In this document: positions 11,126-19,900 of the stretch, piece by piece | Layout: each line of letters opens with the position of its first letter | How positions within the stretch are numbered: the stretch's first letter is position 1 | Assembly: GCF_000236165.1 (NCBI RefSeq) | Contig: NZ_CM001373.1 | Coordinates: forward strand, 1-51,300 | Source of the DNA: Fluoribacter dumoffii NY 23 | GTDB taxonomy: Bacteria; Pseudomonadota; Gammaproteobacteria; Legionellales; Legionellaceae | Reading direction: 5' to 3' | Length of the DNA stretch: 51,300 bases | Position numbers and translations under genes: made by a program | Notes under the pieces: model-generated | Told to the model about the DNA's origin: nothing | Databases searched by the model: none | What the model saw: only the letters and a program-made list of their open reading frames with translations

Positions 11126-12031
11126 TCAGAGGTTACAGCATGAAAGTTCCTTCTCTTCATCCAATTTATTATTGCCTGGGCACTCTTCCTTATCTTTGGA
11201 TTTTCCATGGTTAAATAAACCATGAGCATTAGATGCTTGCGAACGGTTTTGCTCCAGTTTTGCGTTCATCGAATCAGCAATAAGTTTGAATGGATTGGTC
11301 TCATCAAACACTTCAGTATGCAGTAATTCCAGACGGCGTGTGATTGATGAGCGACTTTCCGCATCCAAACCACACAATTTTTTGCCGATAGTTTGTTCAT
11401 GCCCTGCAAGTAAGCTACGAAACATATTGACAAACATGTTGCAGGTATCTGAACTGTAATCGCGGCTGATAAAGAATTTCTCGGGGTTGTCGCTTAATAA
11501 AAATGTCTCCACGTTTCGTCTCAGCGTGAAAGCCAGTCGAGTTTTTTCTGCAAGTATATGTTTAGGGAATGCAATACTTAAATTATGAGCTATTTTACTG
11601 CGCTCATCCTCTGGTGCACATAAAGCTAACCGTTCTGCAATAGCGGATTCATTGCTCTCCAGAGTGAGGTTTGCAAGGGCGCTAAACCGATGGAACAGCC
11701 CGGGATTAAACTCCTTTGAAAATAAAGTATGGGGAGTTTTATTACGCGGGTCAAGTAAGGACGAGATGCGATGTCTTACTTCATATGCTGCAGTAAGTAC
11801 TGCATGGAATGTAGACTCATTATGGGCTAATCTTCCCAAAGCTTCAATATGATGACTGTATTCTTTAAACCGTGTTTCAGGACAAGCGGCTATCATCTTG
11901 GTAGCGAGCATCACTTGTTCTTGATTGCTCAATGAATTGAGTACCTTAGCATTTTCTGCTAATGCATCACCTGTGCTAAGTTCTTCATAGGGATTGTCTA
12001 GTGCAATTAATTCTTCATAAGTAAATGCCAT
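11126..12031 (-). CDS. RavA-like protein, putative Dot/Icm effector
   Basis: A 301-residue protein with no catalytic motif I can recognise. It is soluble and mostly alpha-helical, with no signal peptide. It is called RavA-like from its position: in L. pneumophila, from memory, ravA (lpg0008) lies between the aguB-type hydrolase gene and hfq, exactly as here. The C-terminal 30 residues are charged and end LSCCNL, confirmed codon by codon, resembling eukaryotic CCXX or CaaX prenylation signals. A strong ribosome site AAGGAGG stands five bases before the ATG. Divergent from hfq; own terminator at 11041-11070. Function unknown. Confidence 0.7.
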   Translation of the reverse strand: MAFTYEELIALDNPYEELSTGDALAENAKVLNSLSNQEQVMLATKMIAACPETRFKEYSHHIEALGRLAHNESTFHAVLTAAYEVRHRISSLLDPRNKTPHTLFSKEFNPGLFHRFSALANLTLESNESAIAERLALCAPEDERSKIAHNLSIAFPKHILAEKTRLAFTLRRNVETFLLSDNPEKFFISRDYSSDTCNMFVNMFRSLLAGHEQTIGKKLCGLDAESRSSITRRLELLHTEVFDETNPFKLIADSMNAKLEQNRSQASNAHGLFNHGKSKDKEECPGNNKLDEEKELSCCNL

Positions 12032-12077
12032 TTAATCCTCCTTAAAATAAAGATGTGAAAGGGTACTGCACAATTAA

Positions 12078-12100
12078 ACAAAGGAAGGAAGCTCCTTTGT
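12078..12100. repeat. Hairpin in the RavA-like gene leader
   Basis: ACAAAGGA (12078-12085) and TCCTTTGT (12093-12100) make an 8-base-pair stem with a 7-base loop, 47 bases upstream of the RavA-like start. On the minus strand the leader RNA carries AAAGGAGCTTCC in this element; a regulatory role is possible but unproven. Confidence 0.4.
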
Positions 12101-12285
12101 ACTCTTTCGGCATAGGCATAACCGAAAATCCGTTTATCGACTACAGAGTTAAATTTCCAAACTATAGTAACGGATTAAAATCGAACTGTCATGAAATTAA
12201 TCTAAAGTTTTATGAAAAAATGTCGAAGAACTGATCAGATGCATGTTTTGCCTTTAAAAAATACAATAACAATAAGGAGTGGGCA

Positions 12286-12543
12286 ATGTCTAAAACTCAT
12301 TTATTACAAGACCCTTTCTTAAACGAGTTACGTAAAGAAAAGGTGCCGGTGTCCATTTTTCTGGTAAATGGAATTAAATTGCATGGCATTGTGGATTCTT
12401 TTGATCAGTATGTGGTGATGCTGAAAAATTCAATTACACAAATGGTTTATAAACATGCCATATCTACGGTAGTTCCTTCAAGAGCAATAAAAATGCCTGT
12501 GGAAGAGGATGCTTCTGGAAACGAAGATTCACCTGCCGACTAA
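12286..12543 (+). CDS. hfq: RNA chaperone Hfq
   Basis: Hexameric Sm-like protein that pairs small RNAs with mRNAs. The Sm1 motif ([21 protein letters not shown]) and Sm2 motif ([12 protein letters not shown]) are intact, preceded by the proximal-face QDPFLNELR. At 85 residues it is shorter than E. coli Hfq because the disordered acidic tail is brief. AAGGAG lies eight bases before ATG. In L. pneumophila hfq is reported to be controlled by a cis-encoded antisense RNA overlapping its 5' end. The usual partner hflX is not next to it here: 8.9 kb of other genes intervene. Confidence 0.98.
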   Translation: MSKTHLLQDPFLNELRKEKVPVSIFLVNGIKLHGIVDSFDQYVVMLKNSITQMVYKHAISTVVPSRAIKMPVEEDASGNEDSPAD

Positions 12544-12556
12544 AAATAGACTTTTT

Positions 12557-12599
12557 AAAAACCTGGAGCCTGGTTCATGGAATCATCTCCAGGTTTTTT
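12557..12599 (+). terminator. Intrinsic terminator after hfq
   Basis: AAAAACCTGGAG (12557-12568) pairs with CTCCAGGTTTTT (12587-12598), a 12-base-pair stem whose right arm supplies the T-run. It makes hfq monocistronic at its 3' side. Confidence 0.9.
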
Positions 12600-12672
12600 A
12601 ATTAGGAAGAATGGAGTGTTACGCTCCTAGGATGGATGGTTAGATGATAAAATTTTTTCCTTTTGAAGGGGA

Positions 12673-12706
12673 CTTAAGGCAGAGTTAATAAAAAATATTC
12701 TATAAT
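12673..12706 (+). promoter_or_regulatory. Promoter with PmrA-like repeat before the 1337-aa gene
   Basis: TATAAT at 12701-12706 is a perfect -10. Upstream, CTTAAGGCA and GTTAATAAA (12673-12681 and 12684-12692) form an 11-base-period repeat of TTAA cores, like the Legionella PmrA box cTTAATatT-N2-cTTAATatT but with several mismatches. No good -35 is present, which suits an activator-dependent promoter. Confidence 0.4.
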
Positions 12707-12754
12707 AAGTTATAAATTAGTCATTTTTGACTTCATTTGTTCAGGATCCCGCCT

Positions 12755-15700
12755 ATGACTATGTCGAAATCTGAATCTAAGTTTTATTATCTTCAAGGTT
12801 CCTTTGCTGAAATTTTTACTGCTTGTGGCTTAGAGTCTATGGTGCAAATAAGGAAGGGAGTAGGTCCTTCTGAAATAGAAAGGGATCTCTATGCACGTAC
12901 CCCGACTTTTCGTATCCCTGGGATTCAGGAACAATTGGAGCACTATTTTTTACCCGATCCCGTCTTTTATTTAATGCCCCAACTACCTAAGGATCTCGCA
13001 CCATATAAAGGAAACTATATTTATTGCGATAATGGTGAGACTAAATCTCTTTATTATGTAAATACAGAGGGAACTGCTGAACATGTTCTCATTAAGAATA
13101 TGGTTGTATTTGAGCAAAAGCTTGATAGTTATAACAAACATAAACAAAATCCAGTATTGCTCAATCAAGAACAAATCAAGCAGTTAGTCACCGACAATGG
13201 AGGTTTTACACATCCAGTTCAAGCGTCTGCAGAGACGACACCGGTTAGCGAATACTACCTGCAAGGGGACATGGAAGGCTCGGGCTTAAAGTTAATATTA
13301 GGATCTGTACCGTTTTTCGATGAGAATGATCCCGAGGATCGGGTGGAAACCGCTTTTGTTAATGCAAAAGATGCACGAGGCGCATATCTGGACTCCCATG
13401 GAAAACCGGCAGGTTTTTCTTTTTTCTATCGAGCTGATAAACCGGAGCAATGGATAATTATCGTAACAAAAAATGTTCACTTACCTAAAGAGCAACATGA
13501 AGTTCACATTTTGTCTTCAGTTGATCCAAGAGCGTTTATGCTCGATAAACCAGTAGAAGTTACAGATGTTGACCAAAGTTCATTGCCAAACAAAATAAAG
13601 GAAATGCAGCAGATTGCGGACTCAGCGGCTATAGGGAAAATCATCGGAAATATTTTAAATTCTGATGGAACAATTAAAAAAAATCCGGAATTACTTCACG
13701 ATCTGTTTACGGGACGCATGTACCCGAAGAAACTATTTGATGATGATGAACAATGGATGGCGCTTTTGGAGAACAACACCCAAAAGATAATGGAAAATCC
13801 ACTTGTCTCAACCCTGCACGCATCCTTAGAAAGTCCCGATGAATTAAGTAAGGAAGAAATCAGTGATTGCCTTATTGAAGGCAGTGTTTTGGCATTAGCG
13901 CTTTTAAATGTGCAGAATAGTGAATCGTTGAGAAATGAGCCACAAGTTAAAAAAGAATTATACCGTTTAATACATCATCTCTATAAATCCGGAAATATAG
14001 AGATGATACCCAAGATTGTAAATTATCCCAGTAACAAGGACTTCTTTTATTTTATTGACCAACTGGTGGTTAAAACAAAATCTACTGACGTGTTGAAAGA
14101 GATTTTAGACAATCTAAATGTAGTACGTGAAGTCCATAAATCAATCCAAAAATCTTCCAATGGAAGGCAGCTATTTACCCTGTTATTGGATGCGGGCGAT
14201 CCGGGGCCGCTTATTCAGCGATTACATGAGCTGACCCAACCTAAGGCCAACATTAAAGCAAATATTTTGCCCTTAGCCATGGAACTCATACTAAGAAATC
14301 CAGCGTACCCCTCTGAAAAACTGCTTGAGTTTTTAAATCAGGTGCCAGGAATTGAACAAATTAAACCGGAACTTTTGCATCAATTTTTAGCTGCAAACTT
14401 TGAACAGGATCACTTAGCGGAATTATTTAAACCCATTCAGGACGCTTTTGCAGCACTTGATTCCCTGAAAATAACCAATCCTGCAGCTTTTACTTTAGCT
14501 CTTCATTCTCAAGAGTTTAGAACGATAGTGGCTGCTTTGCAGGATGGGGATCCTACTAAAAATCAAGAAAGTGGGCAATACATCGAATTGGCAATTAATC
14601 TTGATAAGCTGGGTTTAATAGCTAATTACTCTGCCTTATCTAATGATTTAAATTCAGTAAAAGCATTTAATCAGTTTGTAAAAAGTGAAGGATTACAAGC
14701 AATTTTGCATGAAAAAATAAATCAGGAAGGCGCAGAAGCCATTGCACAAATACTTAAAAACCCCATATTAAATGCCTTACTTGCTGCGAATATAAAAGTG
14801 ACCAAATCTTTGGGTGAGAGAATCCTTGCGCCACAAGGGAGACTCTCAGCGAAGCTGCAGGAGATTTTAGAAAGCTCAGAACAAGATCCATTACGAAAAA
14901 ATGCCTTATATCAATTAGCTGTAGATTTGGATGAATTAGGCGTTCTGCGTTCATTTGAGGAGTTTACAGCTGACACCACTGACTTCCTGAAATTAATTCA
15001 TAAGTGGTGTGCTGTTGCCGGGAGTGAGAAATTATTAAAAGAGCAGTTGGCGGAGGCTCAGCTTGCACCTGGACTTCCTGCTCTAAGAGTACTAGGTTAT
15101 AACGATTATCCCGGAGAGAGCTTTCCCAACCTTTTAAAAAATCCACAGCCAAATGTGATTGAGTTGCTGAAATGGCTTGAAGGTAGGCGAGTCCAAAATA
15201 CATACTCCAGAGAAATCACTTCCATGGCCTTGGATTTTTTATTTAAACAACCTGATGTAGAGAAGCTGGCATTCAGGGACGTACTGGAGTTTTTGAAAAA
15301 TACCCCTAAAAGTAGTGCCCACAAAGGCCAAATGGTGGAGTTTTTATCTGATAAGTATACTGACAAAGCGTCACTTACTGAAGCAACGGTAGTTTATAAA
15401 CTATTAAATGCAATTGGGGTTGGAAATGAGATATATGGATTAGCTATACAAGATCAACATTTTAAAGCAATTGTCCAAGCTCTTCCTCCTATGAGTGCCG
15501 ATAAAGATTGCGGACTCATTACAGCAGATGAATGTCCTGATTTCGAAGAGTTGAAGCAAAAAAGGAATTCCAATTATATTCTTACTGCAAAGGAACTGTT
15601 TTACTACAACAAACACAGCAATACACTGCAAAAGATTAATCTTGAAGCATTGCAACTGCAAAAATTAAAAGAACAATTTCCACAAACAGTCACTTCATTA

Positions 15701-16768
15701 AACAGTGATCAATTTAAACTACTTACAGATAATGCGCCTATCCGTCAGCACAATAAAGTTTTGGTTGAATTAGCAGGAAAACTAAAAACACATGGGTTTT
15801 TAAATCAATATGATCGCTTTGCTTTTGATACCCAATTAGCATCTTCATTTGTTAAATTAATTGAGTATCCTATCCTAAGAGAGCTGATGTTAGAAAAACT
15901 TAAGGCTAACGATTTTGGGGCGCTAACAGGGATATTAAATAACAAGATATGGCATAATTTTATTGAAGAACGTATTTTTATTTCCAGGGCACAAATTGAA
16001 AGATTATTAGACCCAGTAAGTGAGAAATCGAAGGCGATAAATATATTAATGCCTCTGGCTTTAAGTGAGCAAAAGAAAGTGGCTTTGCAATGGGCTGTTA
16101 TAGATACTCCTACTGCAGAAAACTTTAGAAAAGTTTTGTTTGCAATTGATGGAAATAAAAAACTCGTTCCAGAAGCACGCGCAAAAATGATTGAAACCCT
16201 CTGTTTACTGCAGCTTGGCGATGATACAAAGGGCATAAAAGCCAGGGACGTGTTCAGCATGTTTCTAAATAATGAAAAATTTAGGTATTCCCTCTTTAAA
16301 ATTGAAGACGCATGCATGAAAATAACAAACCGCTGGAAGAAAGATCAATCAGAAGATGCTAAAGCCAAAGCACAGTCATTTGCAGCGGCAGAACATTCAT
16401 ATCGGACAGGTTTATATGAAACTGTTTTTGACGGTCAAAATCAACCCACATTAAAAAAGGATTTCGAGGCGAAAATAGAAAAGGTTTCCAGGAATATGCT
16501 GGATGTCGTCGATGTGCGTAGGCGCTCCTTGATAATAGCAATCGTAGAAACTCTGGCAGAAGCCTTGAATGCTCTTACCTTTACCGGCCTAAGCCGTGCC
16601 ATTAAAGGAACAACCTTTTTTTCAAGGACCACCTCGGGACAAGAAATGCGAAATTTACATGAATCATTAACTGAACCTCAGCAGATCATGAACGACTACA
16701 AACAAGAGTTGGCTGCGAGCAGAGACGAGAATACAGATGAATCTGCTCCTGAAATGAAAAAAGGCTAA
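12755..16768 (+). CDS. Giant helical-repeat protein, putative effector
   Basis: Not a family I can name. The frame is open from TTG 12737, but ATG 12755 with AGGA upstream is preferred (1337 aa). The protein lacks a signal peptide and is almost entirely alpha-helical. Sequence-visible repeats: a module with LAMELILRNP, LALHSQEFRTIVAALQ and LAINLDKLGLI (nt about 14270-14650) recurs as MALDFLFKQP, LAIQDQHFKAIVQALP and LAGKLKTHGFL (nt about 15220-15850), and a further LAVDLDELGVL copy lies near 14920. A segment NYIYCDNGE...LYYVN near the N-terminus resembles NYILTAKE...LFYYN near nt 15570. Near the C-terminus is a hydrophobic helix (SLIIAIVETLAEALNALTF) followed by RAIKGTTFFSRT and an acidic tail, a layout common in Legionella Dot/Icm substrates. 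Lies between hfq and hflX with a PmrA-like promoter. Confidence 0.75.
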   Translation: MTMSKSESKFYYLQGSFAEIFTACGLESMVQIRKGVGPSEIERDLYARTPTFRIPGIQEQLEHYFLPDPVFYLMPQLPKDLAPYKGNYIYCDNGETKSLYYVNTEGTAEHVLIKNMVVFEQKLDSYNKHKQNPVLLNQEQIKQLVTDNGGFTHPVQASAETTPVSEYYLQGDMEGSGLKLILGSVPFFDENDPEDRVETAFVNAKDARGAYLDSHGKPAGFSFFYRADKPEQWIIIVTKNVHLPKEQHEVHILSSVDPRAFMLDKPVEVTDVDQSSLPNKIKEMQQIADSAAIGKIIGNILNSDGTIKKNPELLHDLFTGRMYPKKLFDDDEQWMALLENNTQKIMENPLVSTLHASLESPDELSKEEISDCLIEGSVLALALLNVQNSESLRNEPQVKKELYRLIHHLYKSGNIEMIPKIVNYPSNKDFFYFIDQLVVKTKSTDVLKEILDNLNVVREVHKSIQKSSNGRQLFTLLLDAGDPGPLIQRLHELTQPKANIKANILPLAMELILRNPAYPSEKLLEFLNQVPGIEQIKPELLHQFLAANFEQDHLAELFKPIQDAFAALDSLKITNPAAFTLALHSQEFRTIVAALQDGDPTKNQESGQYIELAINLDKLGLIANYSALSNDLNSVKAFNQFVKSEGLQAILHEKINQEGAEAIAQILKNPILNALLAANIKVTKSLGERILAPQGRLSAKLQEILESSEQDPLRKNALYQLAVDLDELGVLRSFEEFTADTTDFLKLIHKWCAVAGSEKLLKEQLAEAQLAPGLPALRVLGYNDYPGESFPNLLKNPQPNVIELLKWLEGRRVQNTYSREITSMALDFLFKQPDVEKLAFRDVLEFLKNTPKSSAHKGQMVEFLSDKYTDKASLTEATVVYKLLNAIGVGNEIYGLAIQDQHFKAIVQALPPMSADKDCGLITADECPDFEELKQKRNSNYILTAKELFYYNKHSNTLQKINLEALQLQKLKEQFPQTVTSLNSDQFKLLTDNAPIRQHNKVLVELAGKLKTHGFLNQYDRFAFDTQLASSFVKLIEYPILRELMLEKLKANDFGALTGILNNKIWHNFIEERIFISRAQIERLLDPVSEKSKAINILMPLALSEQKKVALQWAVIDTPTAENFRKVLFAIDGNKKLVPEARAKMIETLCLLQLGDDTKGIKARDVFSMFLNNEKFRYSLFKIEDACMKITNRWKKDQSEDAKAKAQSFAAAEHSYRTGLYETVFDGQNQPTLKKDFEAKIEKVSRNMLDVVDVRRRSLIIAIVETLAEALNALTFTGLSRAIKGTTFFSRTTSGQEMRNLHESLTEPQQIMNDYKQELAASRDENTDESAPEMKKG

Positions 16769-16776
16769 TTAACACG

Positions 16777-16795
16777 GTGCTCTATCAGAGAGCAC
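16777..16795 (+). terminator. Hairpin after the 1337-aa gene
   Basis: GTGCTCT and AGAGCAC form a 7-base-pair stem with a five-base loop, nine bases after the stop codon. The following TACATTATTTA is only weakly T-rich. Confidence 0.4.
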
Positions 16796-16906
16796 TACAT
16801 TATTTACTCGTGAGAAACCTTTCTTTTCCCTAATTGCAGTTTATTCTGCAACAGTTTCTGATTCCACGGAACTTTTAAACAAGGGGGAGGCAAACTTAGA
16901 TTGGCA

Positions 16907-16958
16907 CTGAAGCTCAATTCCCCCCCATCTATGACAGGATAAAGGAATTGAGTTTCAG
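16907..16958. repeat. Long inverted repeat between the convergent giant genes
   Basis: CTGAAGCTCAATTCC (16907-16921) pairs with GGAATTGAGTTTCAG (16944-16958) over 15 positions with one G-T wobble. It lies midway between two convergent genes and could stop or block transcription from both sides, although no T-run adjoins either arm. Confidence 0.6.
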
Positions 16959-16986
16959 AGAGGTTTATTCATGATGAAAACATTCA

Positions 16987-19900
16987 CTAAACATTCGAGA
17001 AAGTTTCCGCTACTGAAGGTAATTCCAATTTTTCTTCTTTAACAGCGAATTTGTTGGCCACCTCGTAAACGTCAGCCTGCATTTGCTGCAGCTTGGCTTT
17101 TAGTGATTTAGCCTCGGCGCCGTTTTTGCTGCTTCTTGGCGAGAACTTATCAAGTCCTTCCTGAATTTTGCCCTGTAATCTCTTGAGATTTTCCTCATTG
17201 GGATTGTTTTTATATTGCTGATAATCTGCTTTTAATTCCTGAAGATATTCTTCGCGTTCCTGGGCCTCGGTTTTATAACCAAAGCATCCTAATACTAAAG
17301 CAGCTGCAGAACTTATAAGATCCTTAAACCAGTATGTTTCCCTGCGCTCCTCGAGATAATTGTCATAAATAGCGCCTTTTCCAAAGTATTTGGCGCCGAC
17401 TTGTGCCCGTTTTTCGTCAAACTCAATTTCTCTTCTGGTGGCTGCGTCGTCATATTGCTCTTTAAACGGAGTAAGCGCATCCGCTAGTTTTTTAATTTGA
17501 GCAAGCTTTTCTATCACCATAGAATCTTCAAGTTCCGGATCATTGCTGGAACGAAAATCTTCTACAAGAGTAACCAGTTCGCTTTGTTCAAATTGAATAA
17601 TTTGCTGATAAAAAGCTTGTCTGGCCTTTGCTGTTAAAGTTAAGGTATCTTTAAGTTTTGTATATCCCTCAATGACCTGATTTAGGTGCTTTACTATGTA
17701 CCCTTTATCTTCCTGTGCAAATTGCTCATCGAGACTAGGTTGTTTTGCTTGAACTTCATCAACACGTTTTTCTATGGTGGCTTGAGAGATACTTTGGGCA
17801 TCTTGAGCAAATTCCTCTTGGGGGATAGGCATATCATCTTTTTCCGCAAAGGGATTAACGGGTCTTGATAGGGTAACGTTTCTCCCAAAAAGGGTAGATT
17901 GGCTCGGTGTATGGATCTCTTTAAATATATTAAGCCGGTCAAGGTTTTTGCGTACCTCGACAAGTGCTTTGTGGACAACAGGATTCTTATTTTGATGAAT
18001 GTTCTCTACAGTTTCTTGCAACTCTTTTGGCAAGGCATTGATTTCTTTCAGTAATTGCCGGCGGGCTAAGACGCTCTCTGGTTTAAGTAGTTTTATTCGC
18101 TCTGCTAATCCGGAATAGATGTGATTGATTTGTGCCAAGTCTTTCAAATCATGAATGGATCTGCTTACTTGGGAGAGTTCTTCAGTCAAGAGGACCGTTG
18201 CATCATATTTATCCTTGACCAAAGGATTTTTATTGCCGGCAATTTCTCTCATGACGCTTTCTATCTCACTTTGAAAGCTCTGGATTTCTATATCCAATTG
18301 AGTTCTTTCTTCGGAAGTATAATTTTCTAAAGAGGCTGTCTTTTGCAATAATTCAGCGCTTTTTATTTGAATTTGGGCAAGGGATTTGAGTTGAGGCCAG
18401 GAAGTCCTCTTATCATCAAAACTGGTGGACAATCGGGTGTAAACATTTTTGAGCCCTTGTTCTTCTAAAGTGTACGTTTTGATTAGTTCCTGGAGTTCGA
18501 AAGGCAAATCGGGATCTATTTCTGTAGGTGGGACTGTGGTTTTTGCCCTTGCAAGAATACTTTCCCAGTCCTTCTGCAAGGAGGGGAGGCTGGCTCCAAT
18601 TTGGCTCACCCAACCATCAACAGTTTCATTCCTTTTCCCCATTGTTAGGGAGCTGCTAATTTCTTTAAGTTTCTCACCAAAAGCATCTGCGCGTTCTATC
18701 AGCGCTTCATTTTCACTTTGAGCAAATTCCTGGAATTCTCTATCCAAAAGTTTCTCATTATCCTCAATATCACCGAGAGCAAATTCCAGTTTGAGCATTG
18801 TTAACGCCAAAACTGCTTGCCGGTTAATTACCTCACTCATGTGCTTTTCTAATTGTGCTTTGCTAAGTATTTGTCCCCGTGTTGTTTTTTCTGTTTCCCA
18901 AGGTTTTAATTTTTCTTCTTTCTCTGCCTGTAATTCAGTTTTTTGGGTTTTAAGTTGTTGGAGAGTCTCTTCATGTACACGTTTCTGGTCAGTGATTGTT
19001 TGAGAATCTACCTGGAGAGTCCAAAGGGTTTCATCAGGAATAAAGTTACTTTGCGGTGCTTCTTCTTTACCGTTAAGCTCCATATCGATGAGTTCCATTT
19101 TGCGGGTGATGTAATCGATGGTTGTGGACAAATCAAACTCTAAATCGCTTTCTGCCATATAACTCGTATAATGAGTCACCAGATCGCTCAAGTAGGAACG
19201 ATTAAAACCGCGCCAGGCGTTGCCTTTTTGTTCCCTTTGATATAAGTCATCAAAGAATTTAATGAGTTCAGGGTTAGTACACTCCAGGTTTTTCAATAAC
19301 CTGTCTTTGGGAATTTTCGCAGAAGGAATATAAAAACCTTTATCCTCTTCTAATGCACTCTTAAATTGTTTTAATTCGTCCCTGGCCTGTCTTAGAAAAC
19401 TCTCCCGGTTTCTTTTTTTCGCGTGAAGACTATCGATAGATTCTGTTATATCCTCAATTACCGCTTCGGTTTTCCCAATTTTTTTCTCTATATCTTCAAA
19501 CTGTGGGGCATAGGTTTTAATAATACCGGCAGTCTCCTGCTCGTATCGCATTTTAAATTTAGAGTCTGCAAAACTCTTGCGAACCAAATCTCGCCCGAGA
19601 GTGGAGCTTTCATTGAAGGACTGATTGATGCGCTGACTGGCTTTGTCTAAAGCTTGGCCCCTGTTTAATTTAGTGATTTCGCGCTCCAGTCTCTTCACTT
19701 CCCGTGTTGCATTTTGTATTAACTCCTGGGTGGCCTTGATTTGAACTTCTTTTTCTTCAATAAGAGGAGATAGTTTTTCCCGACGAGCTCTAATAAAGTT
19801 TTCATGAAAGCGGCTAAGTTCAACCCCTTCAGGAATCGGGTATAAGGATTCGAGCTCTTGTTTTTGTTTTTCTAACCCTTGCAGATACATGCGAAGTTCA

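Noticed and set aside
15805..16317. 170-codon minus-strand frame inside the 1337-aa gene
   Set aside because: It is a shadow of the helical coding strand with low-complexity Ser/Phe/Ile content and no start signal.
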